DNA of 64,000 nucleotides, taken from contig NC_037256.1 in the NCBI RefSeq assembly GCF_000002425.4, positions 1,768,051 to 1,832,050 on the forward strand. The letters run 5' to 3'. The notes beneath the pieces are model-generated. The model was not told the origin of the DNA, did no database searches, and was given only the letters and a program-made list of their open reading frames with translations. The translations under genes and the position numbers were made by a program. Positions 10,748 through 24,300 of this stretch are shown one piece after another (the stretch's first letter is position 1; each line of letters opens with the position of its first letter). The stretch comes from Physcomitrium patens (taxonomy: Eukaryota; Streptophyta; Bryopsida; Funariales; Funariaceae).

Positions 10748-13700
10748 ATGATGGAAATGGAAGAAGGCGAGGAGGTGAAACCGGTGAAGAAGGAGGCTAC
10801 TACGCCCGCTACGTCGGGTGCCGGAGGAGGAGGAGGCGGGGGTGGATGGGGCTGGGGAGCCTGGAAATCTTCCGCTTTCTCCGTCTTGAACGAGATCCAG
10901 CAGGCAGCGGCCGAGGCTGCTGAAGAGATTCAGAGAAATGTGAGTGAGAAGATTCTGTTTTTATTTTCCAATCCGTGGGGGAGGAGAAATGCTGTGGTGA
11001 TGGTAGGGTGAGGTTTTCTTTGAGTTGTTAGAGTGAGAGTTTGTGTCGACGTTGTGACAGCTGGTGTGGTAATTGGTTGTTGTGTGATCGTAGCTTGAGT
11101 ATGTGCAAGAGGCAGCAAGAATTTGCTGCGCAGTGTTGAGAGTTGATTTTAATTACACGGTGCTGGTTTTCTCCTGGCGCACTCTGCCCTTGTTCTTATA
11201 AGGGTGCGGCCTTATTTTATTTTATTTTGTTTTTGTTTCGTTGATGTTTTTACGTTGTTTCGTTGAAGGTTAGGTTCAAACCCTCGTCTCATGTGTCTCG
11301 GAACGGAAAGTGTACTGCCGAGTACTCTTTCATGATTTCTGTGCGGCACTTACCACAATATCGGGTAATGTTTTAGAAGTAGAATAGTTTTGGGGAGATA
11401 ACAACGTTGAGTGGAAAACACTCCAATCTTATGATCCCTATAATTAGGGAGTTTGATATGAGAATTCGTCGCTTGATGTTCTCTGGCCATTTAGAGGTGT
11501 GATTGTACCTTTAGGGTCTTATCATACTCACTTGGTGCGATGTTTTGTGTCATCGCTCATGAACGTTCAAGGGAGAATCCTACATTACTTGGAACTGCTA
11601 AATAGCCACTCATGTGCTGCAAAGAGCTTCTATTGACCTTAGATCTTACAGAGTCAAAGCTTATTCGTTTACTCTATGCTGGTTTTGGACGATTCGATTT
11701 TCGTAGCCTTTGATTTTTGTCCCTAACCAGTTTGTGTGTTGATTTTAGCGCATTAAATATAATATATTCTTTTGGTTGCTTGGTAACGAGGTGCTGAACC
11801 ATGCCAAAAAAATACTTGGCGTGTTTGAAAGCCCCGTTGAAATAAATATTGTTTCACATCTTATTGATGTTGATCTGCATTGGTTTAAGTTGCTACATAC
11901 ATTTTTCCAAATGTTCAAGTATATGCTCTGTGTAACTTTTCTGCGCTACCCCTCTGTTACGAAATTTATATATAGCTCTGGTTAGATGCCGTTTTTTTTG
12001 TTAAAAAAGTCCTGTAGGGAATTCTGATCATCATCAATACATGTACTTGTCATTGTAGGCAGCAGCAGCTAAGGAACTTGCAGCGAAAGGTATTGCAGAC
12101 CTTCAGCATACTGTAACGGATGCAGTGCAGGTGGTGGATGATGAGGAGGTGGATGCTCTGAAGGATGAGAACAAGGAGTTAGAGAGTGCTGACCCTAAGG
12201 AAAGCAGTGAGGAAGATGCTCGACGCAAAGCTGCCTTAACGAAATTGGAGAATGCGAGTCAAGACTCTTTCCTTGGACAGGTTTGGCAGCATTAGGCCAT
12301 GAACTTTAATGGAACTTCCTGTTTTCAGCTGCTTTTGCATTAGAATACTTCTCAATCTGTTGAATTTGGGAAACATGGGGTCCAATACTCATGATTTTGG
12401 GTTCGGTTGTGCCTAATGCAGGGTCTAAAAGTACTGGATGACTCGGTTGATAACCTGACTACGGGTGCATGGCAAGCGCTAGGAAATGCATGGAAAGAAA
12501 GTGTCAATCTGGTGCACAAGTAAGCATCTATACTTTGCTTCTGTTCGAAGACTTGAAACTCGAAATGATGGCTACTGCAAGCTAACTTCTGCCTCTGACT
12601 TTTGCATGCTACCGTAAGAAGTGTAAGTTCACTGACTAGTTGGCAGTATTAAAGTTGAGACGTGTTTGGAACCAGGTTGGAGAATACGACCTTACACCAA
12701 GGCGGAGTTCTTCCACCAAATCTCCTCCAGGTGGGAATTGGGCGCTTGTCCAGTCTACATTTGTCTAATCTAATGGCAGTATGTTTCACATTACAATCCA
12801 CCAGTGTTAACAAACACAAATGCGTGGATGTACTAACTTGTAGCATGATTCTGTGCGTCATCAGCATGACTGTGTTCTTTGCATCCAAATTACTAATTGT
12901 CGACTAACTATTCATGACCTGTCGATTTTAGAGTGGCAAAGAACTTACAGTGAAGGGCATACGCGCCTTGGAGTATGTTGGTAGGGAGACTCTGGACATT
13001 TTGGCTTCTGAAACTGGGTTTGAACTTGAGACTGACGAGAAGGATTCCGAAGAAAAGGTCCCTGGAGTAGTGGAGAACTATACAGAGGACGTTACTTTTG
13101 ACCGCTGCTTTTATATATATGGTGGACCAGAACATTTGCAGGTTGATGTCTTCCATCCATACTTATATTTTCTGATGAAAAAGTTTGTTCTAAAATTGAG
13201 TACTTGAAGTGGATTTTGGACTCATTCTGAAAGGATTCTTGAGGACATGGTCTCGATTTAAACTTCGTCCCTTTGAATCATATCCAGTTGTACACTGATA
13301 TATCTTGTTCTGAGCTTCAAAGTTTTTCCTAACATGAGCTAGGACATTGTCAGGAGCTGGAGGAGTTATCCAATCATTATACTTTACTGTGTAACCGAGC
13401 CAAAGCAAAGCTATCAGGCGAGGAAAGAGCCGCTTTTGAGTCGCAGTTGAAGCAACTCCAACAAGCATTATCATTTAATGGGGACATAGAGACAGAATCA
13501 CCAGACTCTGGCAAGGGCAAGAAAGTCGCTGGTGCTGCTCACAACGGAAGTGAAATTAAGGCTCTTCGTGAGTCAAGTGTCAGCCAAGCTGCAGAGATGG
13601 CCACTGGGTAATTGCACATAATCTGATGTCTTAAGCCATGTTTTTGTAAGAGTTAACGGTATGCAATCTACTCGTGCCTGCCTCCACATATGTCCTAAGC

Positions 13701-14659
13701 TTGGTTGCACTGTTGCAGTTTTGCAGCAACACTCAGCGGGTTGGCAAAGTTAGAGGTCGTGCAGAAAACAAATGACCGGCTAGAAGCAATCAAGGCAGAT
13801 AGTATTCATGTAAGCCGGAAACTTAGCCTTCTGCACTCTCCGCTTATCAAATTGAGTCTGTCTTAACCCTGACATGGATTCTGCATGCGTTGAAATTTTC
13901 TTTTTTTTGGCTCCCTAACAAGTTCTCTACTTGTTATTTTCAGAGCATTAACTTGTAATGATCTTATTTGTAGAACGTATAATGAGGTGTAGCCTTCGTT
14001 CATCGATGTGAAACCATTTACTAACAATGGTAATGGGTCTGGATTAATACAGAGACTCTCAGAGCTGTGCACGCTATGCATTGGGCATTTGCTAATGCTT
14101 GGGAAACTAGTTCTTACTCGAGAGAAAGAGGAAGAGGGCATGGAATGGCCTGATGACTGTGTGGCTAGGGGCCAGTTGATTGCGGCAAGAGCGCAGGCTA
14201 TGATAGCGGACATAGAGGCTGTGTCTGACAGCTTTGCCACAGGTATGTCATAACTCTCGATACTTCTTTTTAAAGTTTGTAATAGTCAATCACATAATTG
14301 AAGAATTTTTTTTAAGTGTTATTGTATTACTAGATGACGTGTGTCCTGATAGAATTTTGCAATTTCGTCTGTTCCACTTGGAGGTCAGTTGCCTCACAAC
14401 TACTAACCAATTTGTGTTTGCAGCTGTTGGAGATGTAACAGCCGCATTTCAAGATGCTATGAAGAGTGAGATCCACATCACCAAGGAAGGTGAGGAAGAA
14501 GATGTAAGACTAGGGTTGCAGAAAGGAGGCTCTACTGAGGTTCGAGCCCAAGCTTTGAACAGTGACGTACAAGAAGTTGCAAGTATTGCGGTTGAGAAAG
14601 TCCATGATGGCCTCCAGTTTCTCACATATGTAGTTCTCTCCACTTGCCTCAAAAAGTAA
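10748..14659 (+). CDS. FAM114 (DUF719) family protein, 515 aa, nine exons
   Basis: Exons: 10748-10939, 12059-12280, 12422-12519, 12676-12730, 12932-13141, 13354-13607, 13719-13809, 14053-14242 and 14424-14659. All junctions are GT-AG, phases agree, and the total is 1548 nt including the stop. The protein opens acidic, then has a Gly/Trp stretch (GGGWGWGAWKSSAFSVLNEI, residues ~30-50) like the GWGxWG start of animal FAM114A proteins. The central KGIRALEYVGRETLDILA matches the FAM114 'LDALEFIGKKTMNVLAE' block, followed by a coiled region and a helical C-terminus. In animals these proteins are reported Rab2/Golgi-associated factors; the plant role is unknown. A 1.1-kb first intron (10940-12058) contains no gene. 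C-rich and CT-rich sequence at about 10550-10740 looks like a 5' UTR. The last exon could splice differently near 14655, so the C-terminus is slightly uncertain. Confidence 0.88.
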
Positions 14660-15720
14660 ATTGCAGGTGGAACCTCTACCTCAGCAACTCTTTGTCCGTG
14701 TATTATTCTTTATCAATTCAAGGGAATTGAATTAAAATCAAGTGCACAGAACTGGGTATTATTGTAGGATTGTGCCATTTACTTTTTAACCTTTCTCCTG
14801 TTTTTTTAAACAGCTGTATGTTACAAACTCCTGTCCTCTGTAATTATGTTAATTCAATTGGTCATTGTGCCTTATGCTGTAGTAAATCGCCCTTGATGCT
14901 GTGCCTTGGTTCATTTCTGGTTTTGAAGTTTGCGACAGAGGATTCTTAAATGAACCAGACCACCCGAGTTTCCGTAGTGTGGTAAATTGCAGTGATTATG
15001 TCTATTGCCAATGGCAAGAGGGAGAAATGAATATGGCGAAATGAATGGAAACAACACTCTAGAAGTTTGTATGTTATGTTGGTTACGAAGCAACAATGCA
15101 AGCATTGGTGGCAGCGAAGCATGTGATTTCTCAGCTGAACTGGAGTGAAAGTGGCTCAACTAACACCCCTCTGCCGTTTTGAGTCTGCTACCTGTATGTA
15201 AGAAACTTGTGCTAAGCTTTAGTATTTAATCTGACAGAGGTAGTGTATTCTTCACGTCTCAAGACGTCAGCCAACGTATATGTGGTTTTGTGTGTGGCTG
15301 GGCTCTGAACCAAAAGGTACAGATTTTCAGGTGGGTAGTGGTGGGTTCTAAACTTATTTAGTATCGACCGATAAGAAGCAGGAATGTTCGTTATGTTGCC
15401 CTTTGGGTTTCTAACGGAGCCCATTGTTAATGCCATCCGGCACCAACCTGCAATGATCTCAAAACCTTTTGTGCCGACCTGAACAGTGTTAAATTGTTCC
15501 CTAATCATTAAGACTTCATGATGGTAGCGGAAAAACTCACTTGTACCCCTAAATGACTGCATGCTATGGATGGAAGCTTAGTGCGGTTTCCCTTATTTTG
15601 GTTTATCCCAATTAACCATGCTATTCCAACGTTTTAATTTTGTAGGTTGGGGCACCGCTGTCTGATATATCCTAGCATGAGCATGAACCAATAAGCCATG
15701 AAATAAATAAACTTCTGTTG
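14660..15720 (+). other. 3' flank/UTR of the FAM114 gene
   Basis: GC-balanced sequence continues about 1 kb past the stop and ends at an AATAAATAAA cluster near 15700-15710, beyond which the DNA becomes AT-rich. This fits a long 3' UTR, perhaps with an alternative 3' exon. A 116-aa minus-strand frame at 15212-15562 shows no recognisable motif. Confidence 0.4.
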
Positions 15721-18700
15721 AGGTTATTTCAACTCATGCAAATCTATATTTTGAAGTATTCCAGTCTTAGAGTATTGCCACACATGATTTTTCTGAATAG
15801 TAAGATACCTTTAAATATATGCTTTGCTAACTTAAAAGGCTAAGGTACTTTTAAAAAGTAATGCTAGTCTTTCCTTTTTATTGTTTTAACAATTCAGGAA
15901 TCAGCTGTTTGGAGACATTTAATTATGAAATGTTAGAGCCATGATTTTATTTTCCACTCACCTTAAAAAGTGATAAAGATTTTGAGTCACATTTTGGATA
16001 GTCAAGTAAAAGACATGTCTTCTAATAAATAAACAATAACTAATAAACATGAGTTACAAATACTCAAATCATTAAATACATGTACATAAAACATGATCTC
16101 ATCATGTATATATGTGTGTGTATATATATATAGATGTATACTCATAAAAATTAGGCAAGGTTGAATGCCAAAGTTGTATTATGCAAAAATAAATAAATAA
16201 ATAAATACAAGATTTTTTACTTTTTAGAATGAAATAAAAATTTGAAAACTTATGTAATCCTAGTTGTACCTAATATCCTTAATCTGCACAAGCCACTAGT
16301 AGTATCAACCAGTAATTTGATATTATGCTCATGTTTTTGCAATGCAATACATGGATGGTATGACAAGCATACTTCTTGGATGTGCTCATATGAGCTCTCT
16401 CTTTGCAAGCTTCAAAATTCACCACACAAAATAACACCATGTAATAAAAAATTGCTCCCCAACACTCAGAAGACTTAAGACATTGTACCACTTACTACTC
16501 ATTTGTGAAAACCTTGACTTGTAAGTCTTCTTCACAATCCATGGAAGTTGCAATAATCACAGTGAAGAAATCATTTGTAGAAATTATAGCAGCAACATTG
16601 TAGTCCAACATGTAGAAATAAGCATATTATCATAATAATAATAATAATAATCATAATCCTATGGAAGAATGGTTGGGTCTGTGTTCACATGATGGAGAAA
16701 GTTGGTTGTTGCAATTGGACTCTAAAAGATATGGAAACAGTCCAAATGGTGTTCATTAAAATGAATATTCTAAGACATCAACCTTCACCTTTAAAACATG
16801 GAACATGGAAACCAAATTAAAGCTAAAATGGAAATTCGTGGCTCGTCACTAAGAGCCCAATTATGCCACGATTGCTGCTGACTCAGCGCGGCATGAAGGG
16901 CAAATCGAAGAGACAACACCCCCCCACTCATCGAGGGGTCAAATCCAAGTCCCCTAAACTTATTGAGCCCTGGGATGGAACCACCTTGTGATCCCTTCAC
17001 CACCCCCTATTGAGGCCGCAAACCCCCGAAGGGGCCCGGAAACCTCCGCGAAATTCTTCTGATGCAAAGTCAATGACAAGTCAATGCCATCAGCTTCCTT
17101 CCTTGGGATTCCCTGGAGCTCCCTCACCAAAGTCAAACCCAGTTTGCCCTGTATTTGTGTTGTCCAGCTCGCTAGATTATATATTATCTGACGATTTGCA
17201 TGGATGAATGATTGCGTTCATCCATATAATCTCATTCTTGAACTTATAGCAAATACATTCACTTCAAAGTTTTTTTTACTAAAAAAAATAAAAATGAAAT
17301 AGGTTCAGATATATAAGACTGAATTTAAAGAAAAATACACAATTATAATAGTCTAGTGGAGTTCATTTATCATGGTGGATCAGTGTTGAGTTCATGCATG
17401 CATGTAGCAAACTTTTGCACAAGTATAACAAAAGTTCATGCTTTTAACAATTTTTGCAATTAACTACACCTAAAATAAGACAAGGACCTAGTACTTACAA
17501 CTGCATCCTTAACAGTGATGCCTTGATGCATCTATGAATACAACATGCAAAATAGTTTTTGAACAAGTTTCTTAAAGCTTTAGTTAAAACATCTGTGCAC
17601 TTTTGAAAACATCACTTTTGATATGCATATTAAATGGTAAAAATGTTCTCACTTAAAGCTACTACAATATAATGCTGGGTTTAGAAAACACACAAAGAGT
17701 CTGATTTGAATAAAAAATTCCCTAGGGTATGGGTAAGAAATGTATGTATTGAAGGGAAAATATAATATAATATAATATAATAAATTGTAGAATAAACACA
17801 CCTGCAAACCTACCCACCATCCCCCATATTAAATTCTAGGGTTATCAACATTCTTATGCTCATTGCATTGTGATACTCTAACCAAATTCTTGGGTTTGGT
17901 ACCACATTTGCAAACCCTAAGGTTCAGGACATGATTCAAAACTACTTATTATACATGCATGTTATTGATAATAATAATAATAATGATGATAAAAAGTGGT
18001 GATAATTGTTTAGAATGGTGGTGTAAGAGAGGGAAAGATTGTTGGTCATGGGTCAAATTAGACTAGTTAAAATATTGTTGGCTTGGCTTCAAAGGAGGAA
18101 ATTGTGCAGTGTTGAGATTATTTAGGTCCAATTTCAATGCATAACCTTTAATGTATATGCACTTTAATTAAGTTGTGATTTATTATATGTAATATATGTT
18201 TTATTTATTGTGGTGGATGTTAGAGAGCCCTCAAATACTATGCTCTGAAATTGAACAACTGGTGTTTTATTTTGTTTGTAAATTGAAGCACTGATAAACT
18301 AAACCACATTGATTAAACACATTCTGGAGACATGCAGAAATCTTATTTTTGTATCACAATCAGAATTTCATTTCAGTTTGCTTTATTTCCCCTTATTGTA
18401 TGATCTCTCTAGAACTTTACAGTGGATTATCATGTTTTATGAGTATTACATGTGCAATTTGACATGTATATATAATTGCTCTTTCTGGCTATTTTTATGT
18501 AATGAAATGAAATTTATCAATGTATCAAAATGGGTCACTGAACATTAAAGCCAAAGAATATTTTAGCTCTGTTCTTCAAATTGATTATTATAATGTTAAA
18601 ACACTTTGTGGACTTTCAATATTATGCTATTCAAAGAAACAAACAAACAAACAAATAAATGGTTACATTAGTGCGGATTACTTTTGAATTGCATAAAGTA

Positions 18701-20051
18701 CTAGCTAGTAATTAATCAATTATGATTTTTTATTTAAATGTTTTAGAACAACCAAGCAATATGTACAAACTTACAGGTACATGCACACATAGCAACGAAA
18801 TATTATAAAAATTGAAAGTAAAATCTTACCATTATTATATGACGTTTCAGAAACAATTATTAATATTTCATTCGTGGGACTTTTATATATTTAAAAATAA
18901 ACTGTGATTATCAAGTTTGTTAGGAAATAATGGATCTCCAGGTTTAAGAAAAAACATATTATATTTTAATAAGAAATAAAGACATGGAATGACTACTATC
19001 AATCAATCAACCTCTCTCTATATATGTAACACTTTAAAGTAAAGAATGCTTTTATGTAATTCATATGTTTTTTGTTTGCCCTCCAAGAGTAATTCAACAA
19101 TTCATGATCTTGGATTAAACACATTATTGTGCTACTTACTGACAATGAAAGACTATCAAAACTTCAATTACTTCTTGTACATACATTTTTATTCTTGCAT
19201 AAGCATTTTAGAATCTGACATATTATTTACACTCATGAATAATTTTGACTAATTCTGGAATTTCAATGAGCTATGTTGCAAAATAGAATCGAATTGCAGA
19301 GTAAAATGTAAAGCACTAACCATTTGAAAACTTTAATTTGATTTTTACCCAGTTTGTTTGATTTATATGTTATTCCTTTGAACTGAGAAAAACAAAAATT
19401 GTGTACTAAAATCAACAAGTTATGGCTATTGTCTGCATGGAACATGTTTGAGTTCATGGATATCTAGTATATGTCTTCCAAATGATGTGAACATTCTCCC
19501 ATGTGACATGAGTGTGAATTTCAGTACCACAGGTTGTAAAAGAATAAACACATGATGAACCTAAAAACTCAACCATGAAAATCAAAACGTTTAAAAACCT
19601 TAAGTTTATTTATTTATTAATAAAGAAGAAGAAAAGAAGAAAGAAAAAAACATTTGTAACAGCAGACCAGGTTGACTTGTGACATTAATCCAAATCATAT
19701 ATATATATATATATATATATAATTTTTAAAGAAAAGATAAAAGAAATACACCACCAATAAATATTCCTGAGTTTCAACTCATATCAATCAAACAAAGAGT
19801 TCCACCATCACTGCAAACACACATCATTAAGTAAATCATCAAACATAAATATTTTAAACCACCAACACCACAACGGCACATTCACATTTATACAAGTTTA
19901 TTGGTGCACAAACCAAACATATAAAGACATAAAAAAGCCTTCTCATTAGCCAAACATGGATGAACAAGAAAAATGGATGAATGTTGCTGTGCACAACCAC
20001 ATGAATTTTTGTTAGTAAAAAAAAAAAAAAAACAAAAAAACAAAACAAGGA
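15721..20051. other. AT-rich intergenic spacer
   Basis: No gene was recognised. Simple repeats include AAAT at about 16188-16206, AAT at 16632-16652, TATAA at about 17761-17782 and (AT)n at 19698-19722. The short frames in this stretch are low-complexity and stop-bounded. The only compositional exception is the GC-rich island at about 16790-17210. Confidence 0.55.
16790..17210. other. GC-rich island inside the AT-rich spacer
   Basis: About 400 bp with much higher GC than both flanks, including C-runs (CCCCCCC near 16920) and CCCCCGAAGGGGCCCGGAAA near 17023. A minus-strand frame (17003-16791) and a plus-strand frame (17010-17207) are open but unrecognised. Likely a transposon or organelle/gene fragment, but the source cannot be named. 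Confidence 0.45.
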
Positions 20052-20259
20052 GGAATGTTAAATACACCCATGCTTTTACTAAATTTACCCGTTCATCCTA
20101 ACCATCAAAAAAAAAAAAAAAAAAAAAAAAAAACCTCTAGTGTCATTTCTCCACAAGTGGATGCAAAACCAATAAAAACCAACCACATTCGTCATAATTA
20201 CCATACTCTTCATCATGGATAGGTTGATTTAATAAAAACTTGGGTCTATTTAACATTCC
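20052..20259 (+). mobile_element. MITE-like foldback element, copy 1
   Basis: Terminal inverted repeats: the left end begins GGAATGTTAAATACACCCAT and the right end is ...GGGTCTATTTAACATTCC. Similarity extends inward about 40 bp with mismatches. The interior shares the block AATAAAA/GCCAACCACATTC with copy 2 at 52650-52852, which lies in the opposite orientation. It contains a long A-run near 20107-20133. No transposase, and no clear target-site duplication. Confidence 0.75.
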
Positions 20260-20399
20260 ACCCAAAAAAACAACCCCACCAGCAAACACATTATTTTCAA
20301 TAGATCCATCCCCTGAACAAAAGTTCACTCAAATAGATATAAATGGAACCATGTTTTATAAAACCGAACTAAATATATACTATACGATATACGAAGAGT

Positions 20400-21179
20400 C
20401 AAAAGCGTAGCATACGGCCATGGGCTGTCACAGTGGAGGAATCTGAAGGAAAGGGGTAGAATGGTGCACAGTGCTGTTGAGGCACTGACTGACTGGGATC
20501 GGGATCAAGAAGAAGAAGAAGAAGAAGCAACACTGGTCTCGATTCCGGTTTAGGTCAACCACACACATCCCAGCAGCTGACGAGCTCAACTGCATCATCA
20601 TCCTCAACGAAATTCAGCCCCGCACGCGGAACCCGGTGTTTCCGTCGTCGGGATCTCGATGATTTCGGCTGGTAGAAGCTGTTCACGAAGTCGGTCAGGA
20701 CAGTTAGGTGTCCATTAGGAAGTGGAGGGAGGAGAGCTGGTAGTGAGAATTTCTCGGATTGTCTCGCCCTTCGTTGCGTTGTTTGCCGTCAAACGCCATG
20801 GCCACTGTCGACTCGTTTAGGCTCTTGCTGTGGCCACAACAAAGTTTGTGAGATGTGCGACTCCCTTGTCGTAGCAGCGACAGCTTTTGAAGCTCTCGGA
20901 GTTTGAATTTTGTTATTATTTTTATTCGCTCGCGGAATAGGCTTGATGCAAAAGTAAGTGACTATTCTGTCACTTGCCTCGGTGCTCAACTTCGTTGCAA
21001 AAAAAGACTTAAATAAGAGACGCCGACCTCTAAATAAAATTGCTATAGATGAGAAAACACATGATTGGCACCATAGCCCATATATGACAAGCACGACAAG
21101 GACGTAGCGTGATAGATCTGGAATTTGGTGGAGACACAAGAGCAGCATATGTAGTCAATTCGCCGAGGTTGGTGTGCAA
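20400..21179 (+). promoter_or_regulatory. upstream region unique to the left SEC16 copy
   Basis: GC-balanced sequence between the MITE-bearing AT-rich DNA and the left breakpoint. It includes a (GAA)n tract at 20507-20528 and a short open frame starting MATVDSFRLLLWPQQ at 20799. It is presumably the promoter or 5' UTR of the left SEC16 copy, since the duplicated block contains only 194 bp upstream of the ATG. No TATA element could be assigned with confidence. A 119-aa minus-strand frame here is unrecognised. Confidence 0.4.
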
Positions 21180-21373
21180 AGGAGTAACGCAATGATGGGA
21201 GGAGAGGAGTAGGGTTTGGGCGTAGACGGGGAGGAAGGGGGGGTGCCTGGTTGTGGATGTCGTTGTGGTTAGGTTGAGGTGGATGAGGGTGGCAGCTGGA
21301 CTGGGTTCGGGAAGCGGAAGCCCGTGGGCGCCGTGGACGAAGACGGTTTGAAGAGGCGTTCGGGGGGAGACGG

Positions 21374-24300
21374 ATGCTGGTGGAAGTAGGAGACGGATCC
21401 ATGGCAGAAGACTCAGTGGAGGCCCTGCTTGGGCTGTGCGAGAAGCTTGATTTGGACGAACAGGTGAAGGAAAAGGAAGGAGAATCAGAGGGTGCGGTGG
21501 AGCCCGGAGCGGCGGACAGCAATGGGCACTTGACGGGAGAAGAGGCTGCAAGAATTGGAGTGGAAGGTGCGGCGGCAATTGAGCCGGTGCCAGAAGTGGA
21601 TGGAGCAGCAGATGCGTCGGAGGGCTCTCGCCCGCCGGCGCAAATAAAGAGTTGGAGTGATTTCAATGCAGTGTGTGCGCATACGTTCGGGGAGCAGCAG
21701 TCGTTCGGGTCGTTCTCAGACTTTCTTGCAAACCAGCCGGATTTGCCACCTCAAAGTTCCGGTCCGGTGGAAATGGCGTCGGATGTCGATTTTTTCGAAT
21801 GGGGAGGCATGGGATCCGAACTCTTGGCTGAGGGAGGAATGGGCTTCAAGACGTCTCAGCCCGAGCCGCCCGCCGTAGCAGTAGTTGAGGAGGCATTGCC
21901 CGAAATTGATGAGCGGCCACCGGAGACTGGTGCAACAACGACACATGAAGAGGTCGCACCACCGCAAGCGCCAGCGGAGCAGGATTTTGGAATTGGGCAG
22001 GAAGTGCAAACGTGGTCGGAGCTTCCAGCGGAGGAAGGGCAAGCTGCGGTGGCGGATGCTGGCATCGAGGATCCCTATCCAGGATGGTATTACGACTATC
22101 AAGCGTGCGAGTGGCGGCAGGTTGAGGGCTACGGCGCAGTTGCAGCTGTTACAGAGTATGCAGGTTATGACGGAGGCTATGTAGAACATCATCACTTGCA
22201 GGGTATTCCGGAGGCAAATGTTTTTCAGCCGGAGGAAAGCCAGACTCCCGTGCCGGAGGATGGAACCGTGGCAGGCGAGGTGGATTTGGGGCAGTCTCAA
22301 TCTTGGGGCACGCAGTCTGCCGCAACCCAAACAGTGGCAGACGAGTATCCGGGGTGGAAATGGGACTACGTCGCGCAGGCGTGGGTTCAAGTACCGGATT
22401 ATAACGAGGCTTGGACGAGTAGTTCGACTACTCAATCTCAGGATCACATTGGGCAGCAATCCTGGTATGGACAACCCGAGCAGCTGTCCCAAACTTACAG
22501 TGAGAAGCCGGTAGCTTCTAACGAGCAGCAGCAGGCCCAGGGGTTTTCAGGGTATGGAAACGATGGTGCAAACGTTATGGGCAATGGGCACGCATCGCAA
22601 AGTGCGAATCCAGTGAGCACTGGGCCGGTGTATGCGAAGGAGACGAGACAGTGGGAGGGTGATCTAGCACACAACAGTGCGGCAGGAGGTGGGGCGTCGA
22701 GCTTCTATTCTCCGCAGATGAATGGAGAGCAGGGTTGGGGAGCACCTGCCTTCAGCCAGCCGGAGCAGTTCGTTAGCCAGAGTTTGCCATCGGTTCCATA
22801 CGCGTCTTCGTACAATTATGGTGCAGATGGCGGACACAGCGGCTACGCGCAGCAGCCTTGGAACAATCCCTCTCCTTTCGGGCAGTATCAGCAGCAATAC
22901 ACGAATCCTACGGCTTCTCCTCCCAAGAACGTCCAAGAGGCGATGAGGACTTGTGTAGGACGACCGCCTATCTCAGTTTCAGCATTTGGATTTGGAGGGA
23001 GGTTTATTTTCATGAAGCACAGGGACCCTGTGACACTTCACACTAGTAACGGTGATCAGGTATGGCATGGGCACGGGAGGAATTTTGAGCAGTTATTGCT
23101 GGTGACGTGCTAGCAGCTTGTCATTTCCGGATTGAGTAGTGCAGTCGTCAGCAGGCAGCCTAGAACTTCAGAAACAGCGTGGAATTGTCTCAGAGCAGGT
23201 TGACATGAGTAAAGACATGCAGGATGAGTGATGATTTTGAGAGCTGTCTCCATGGAAGAAGCAGGAGAAGAGTTAGGGTTTCGTCCGAAGAGACGTCGCT
23301 AGCGGGGGGACTTGGATGCAAGGCTTGTCACCGTTGGAGTCGTCGGTAGGGAGTCCGTAGGGGTTGCACATATGTTTGTGGTAAAGAGTTCATCGGTTGC
23401 GTGCCTGTGGTGGTGGGGTTGATCATTCGGGAGTCTGGGATCGGCAAACTGGTATGATATCTGGTGGGTCTGGGGTTTTTAACGTCCGTGATGGGCATTG
23501 TGGGTGGAGCAGGCTTTTGCTAGTGGCGAGGCCTGGATGCCGGGTCCTATCCAACTGTCGAGCCTGAAGGGCCACCTTCCTCAGGAACCGACTTTTGCAG
23601 GTCCACTTCTGGGCGGTGGAGCTAGCCCCAAAGAACTGATCAAGTGGATTGACGAACGGATGGCTACTCAATCACAATACGATTCTTCGCGGCTTCTGCT
23701 GGGAGTGCTGAAGGTGGCATGCCAGCATTATGGGAAGTTGCGGTCTTCTGGCGTGAATTCCGCGAACTCTGCAGTGGTGGGTTACGATGCCATGCCGTGT
23801 GTGGTCATACGAGCTGACTTAGCTGGGGATATGCAGTTACCTTGTTGCGTTTGGGATGGTCTAAGTCAAGTGGCGTTGGGTGATCCTGTGGCGTGAGTGA
23901 TCAAGAGTTCTGAATGTGTTCATTCTTGGGCAAGGACGGTAGCAGTGGGTTATCCACGAGGGCCGAATAGGAAGTGTGTATGTAATTGGAAGTAAGCAGC
24001 ACGAGGGTATGTATGATGTGGTACGAGTTGCGCAAAGGCTGTTTTAAAGTTTTGGGACTCGGATTTCGAGCTGGATACGTACTGATCGTCACGCCTGAAG
24101 TCATTTCTGATCCATCGTCTGGAGGGGACGTTTCAAACGCAGCACTCGCTTAAGTTTGGTGTGTTTGGGGAATGCAGGAAGAAGACGGGCCAGAAGCAGC
24201 ACTGGCAAAGTTGTTGGCAGGTGCTGGAGGTGAGCAAAGTCCATATGCAGGGATGGTTAATAGGAACCTTGGATTGCGCGGAGTGCCCTCGGAGCAGCAG

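Noticed and set aside
15212..15562. 116-aa minus-strand ORF downstream of FAM114
   Set aside because: No recognised family, and it lies in the probable 3' UTR of FAM114.
20789..21148. 119-aa minus-strand ORF upstream of left SEC16
   Set aside because: No recognisable motif, and it overlaps the likely promoter/leader region of SEC16.
21030..21666. Ser/Pro-rich minus-strand ORFs of 182 and 207 aa spanning the left breakpoint (mirrors at 50850-51362)
   Set aside because: Antisense to the SEC16 start region. They differ at the ends only because they run across the breakpoint.
21716..22492. 258-aa minus-strand ORF (and its mirror at 50024-50800)
   Set aside because: Antisense shadow of SEC16 exon 1. 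Its Leu/Arg-rich composition comes from the GC-rich coding strand and no motif is present.
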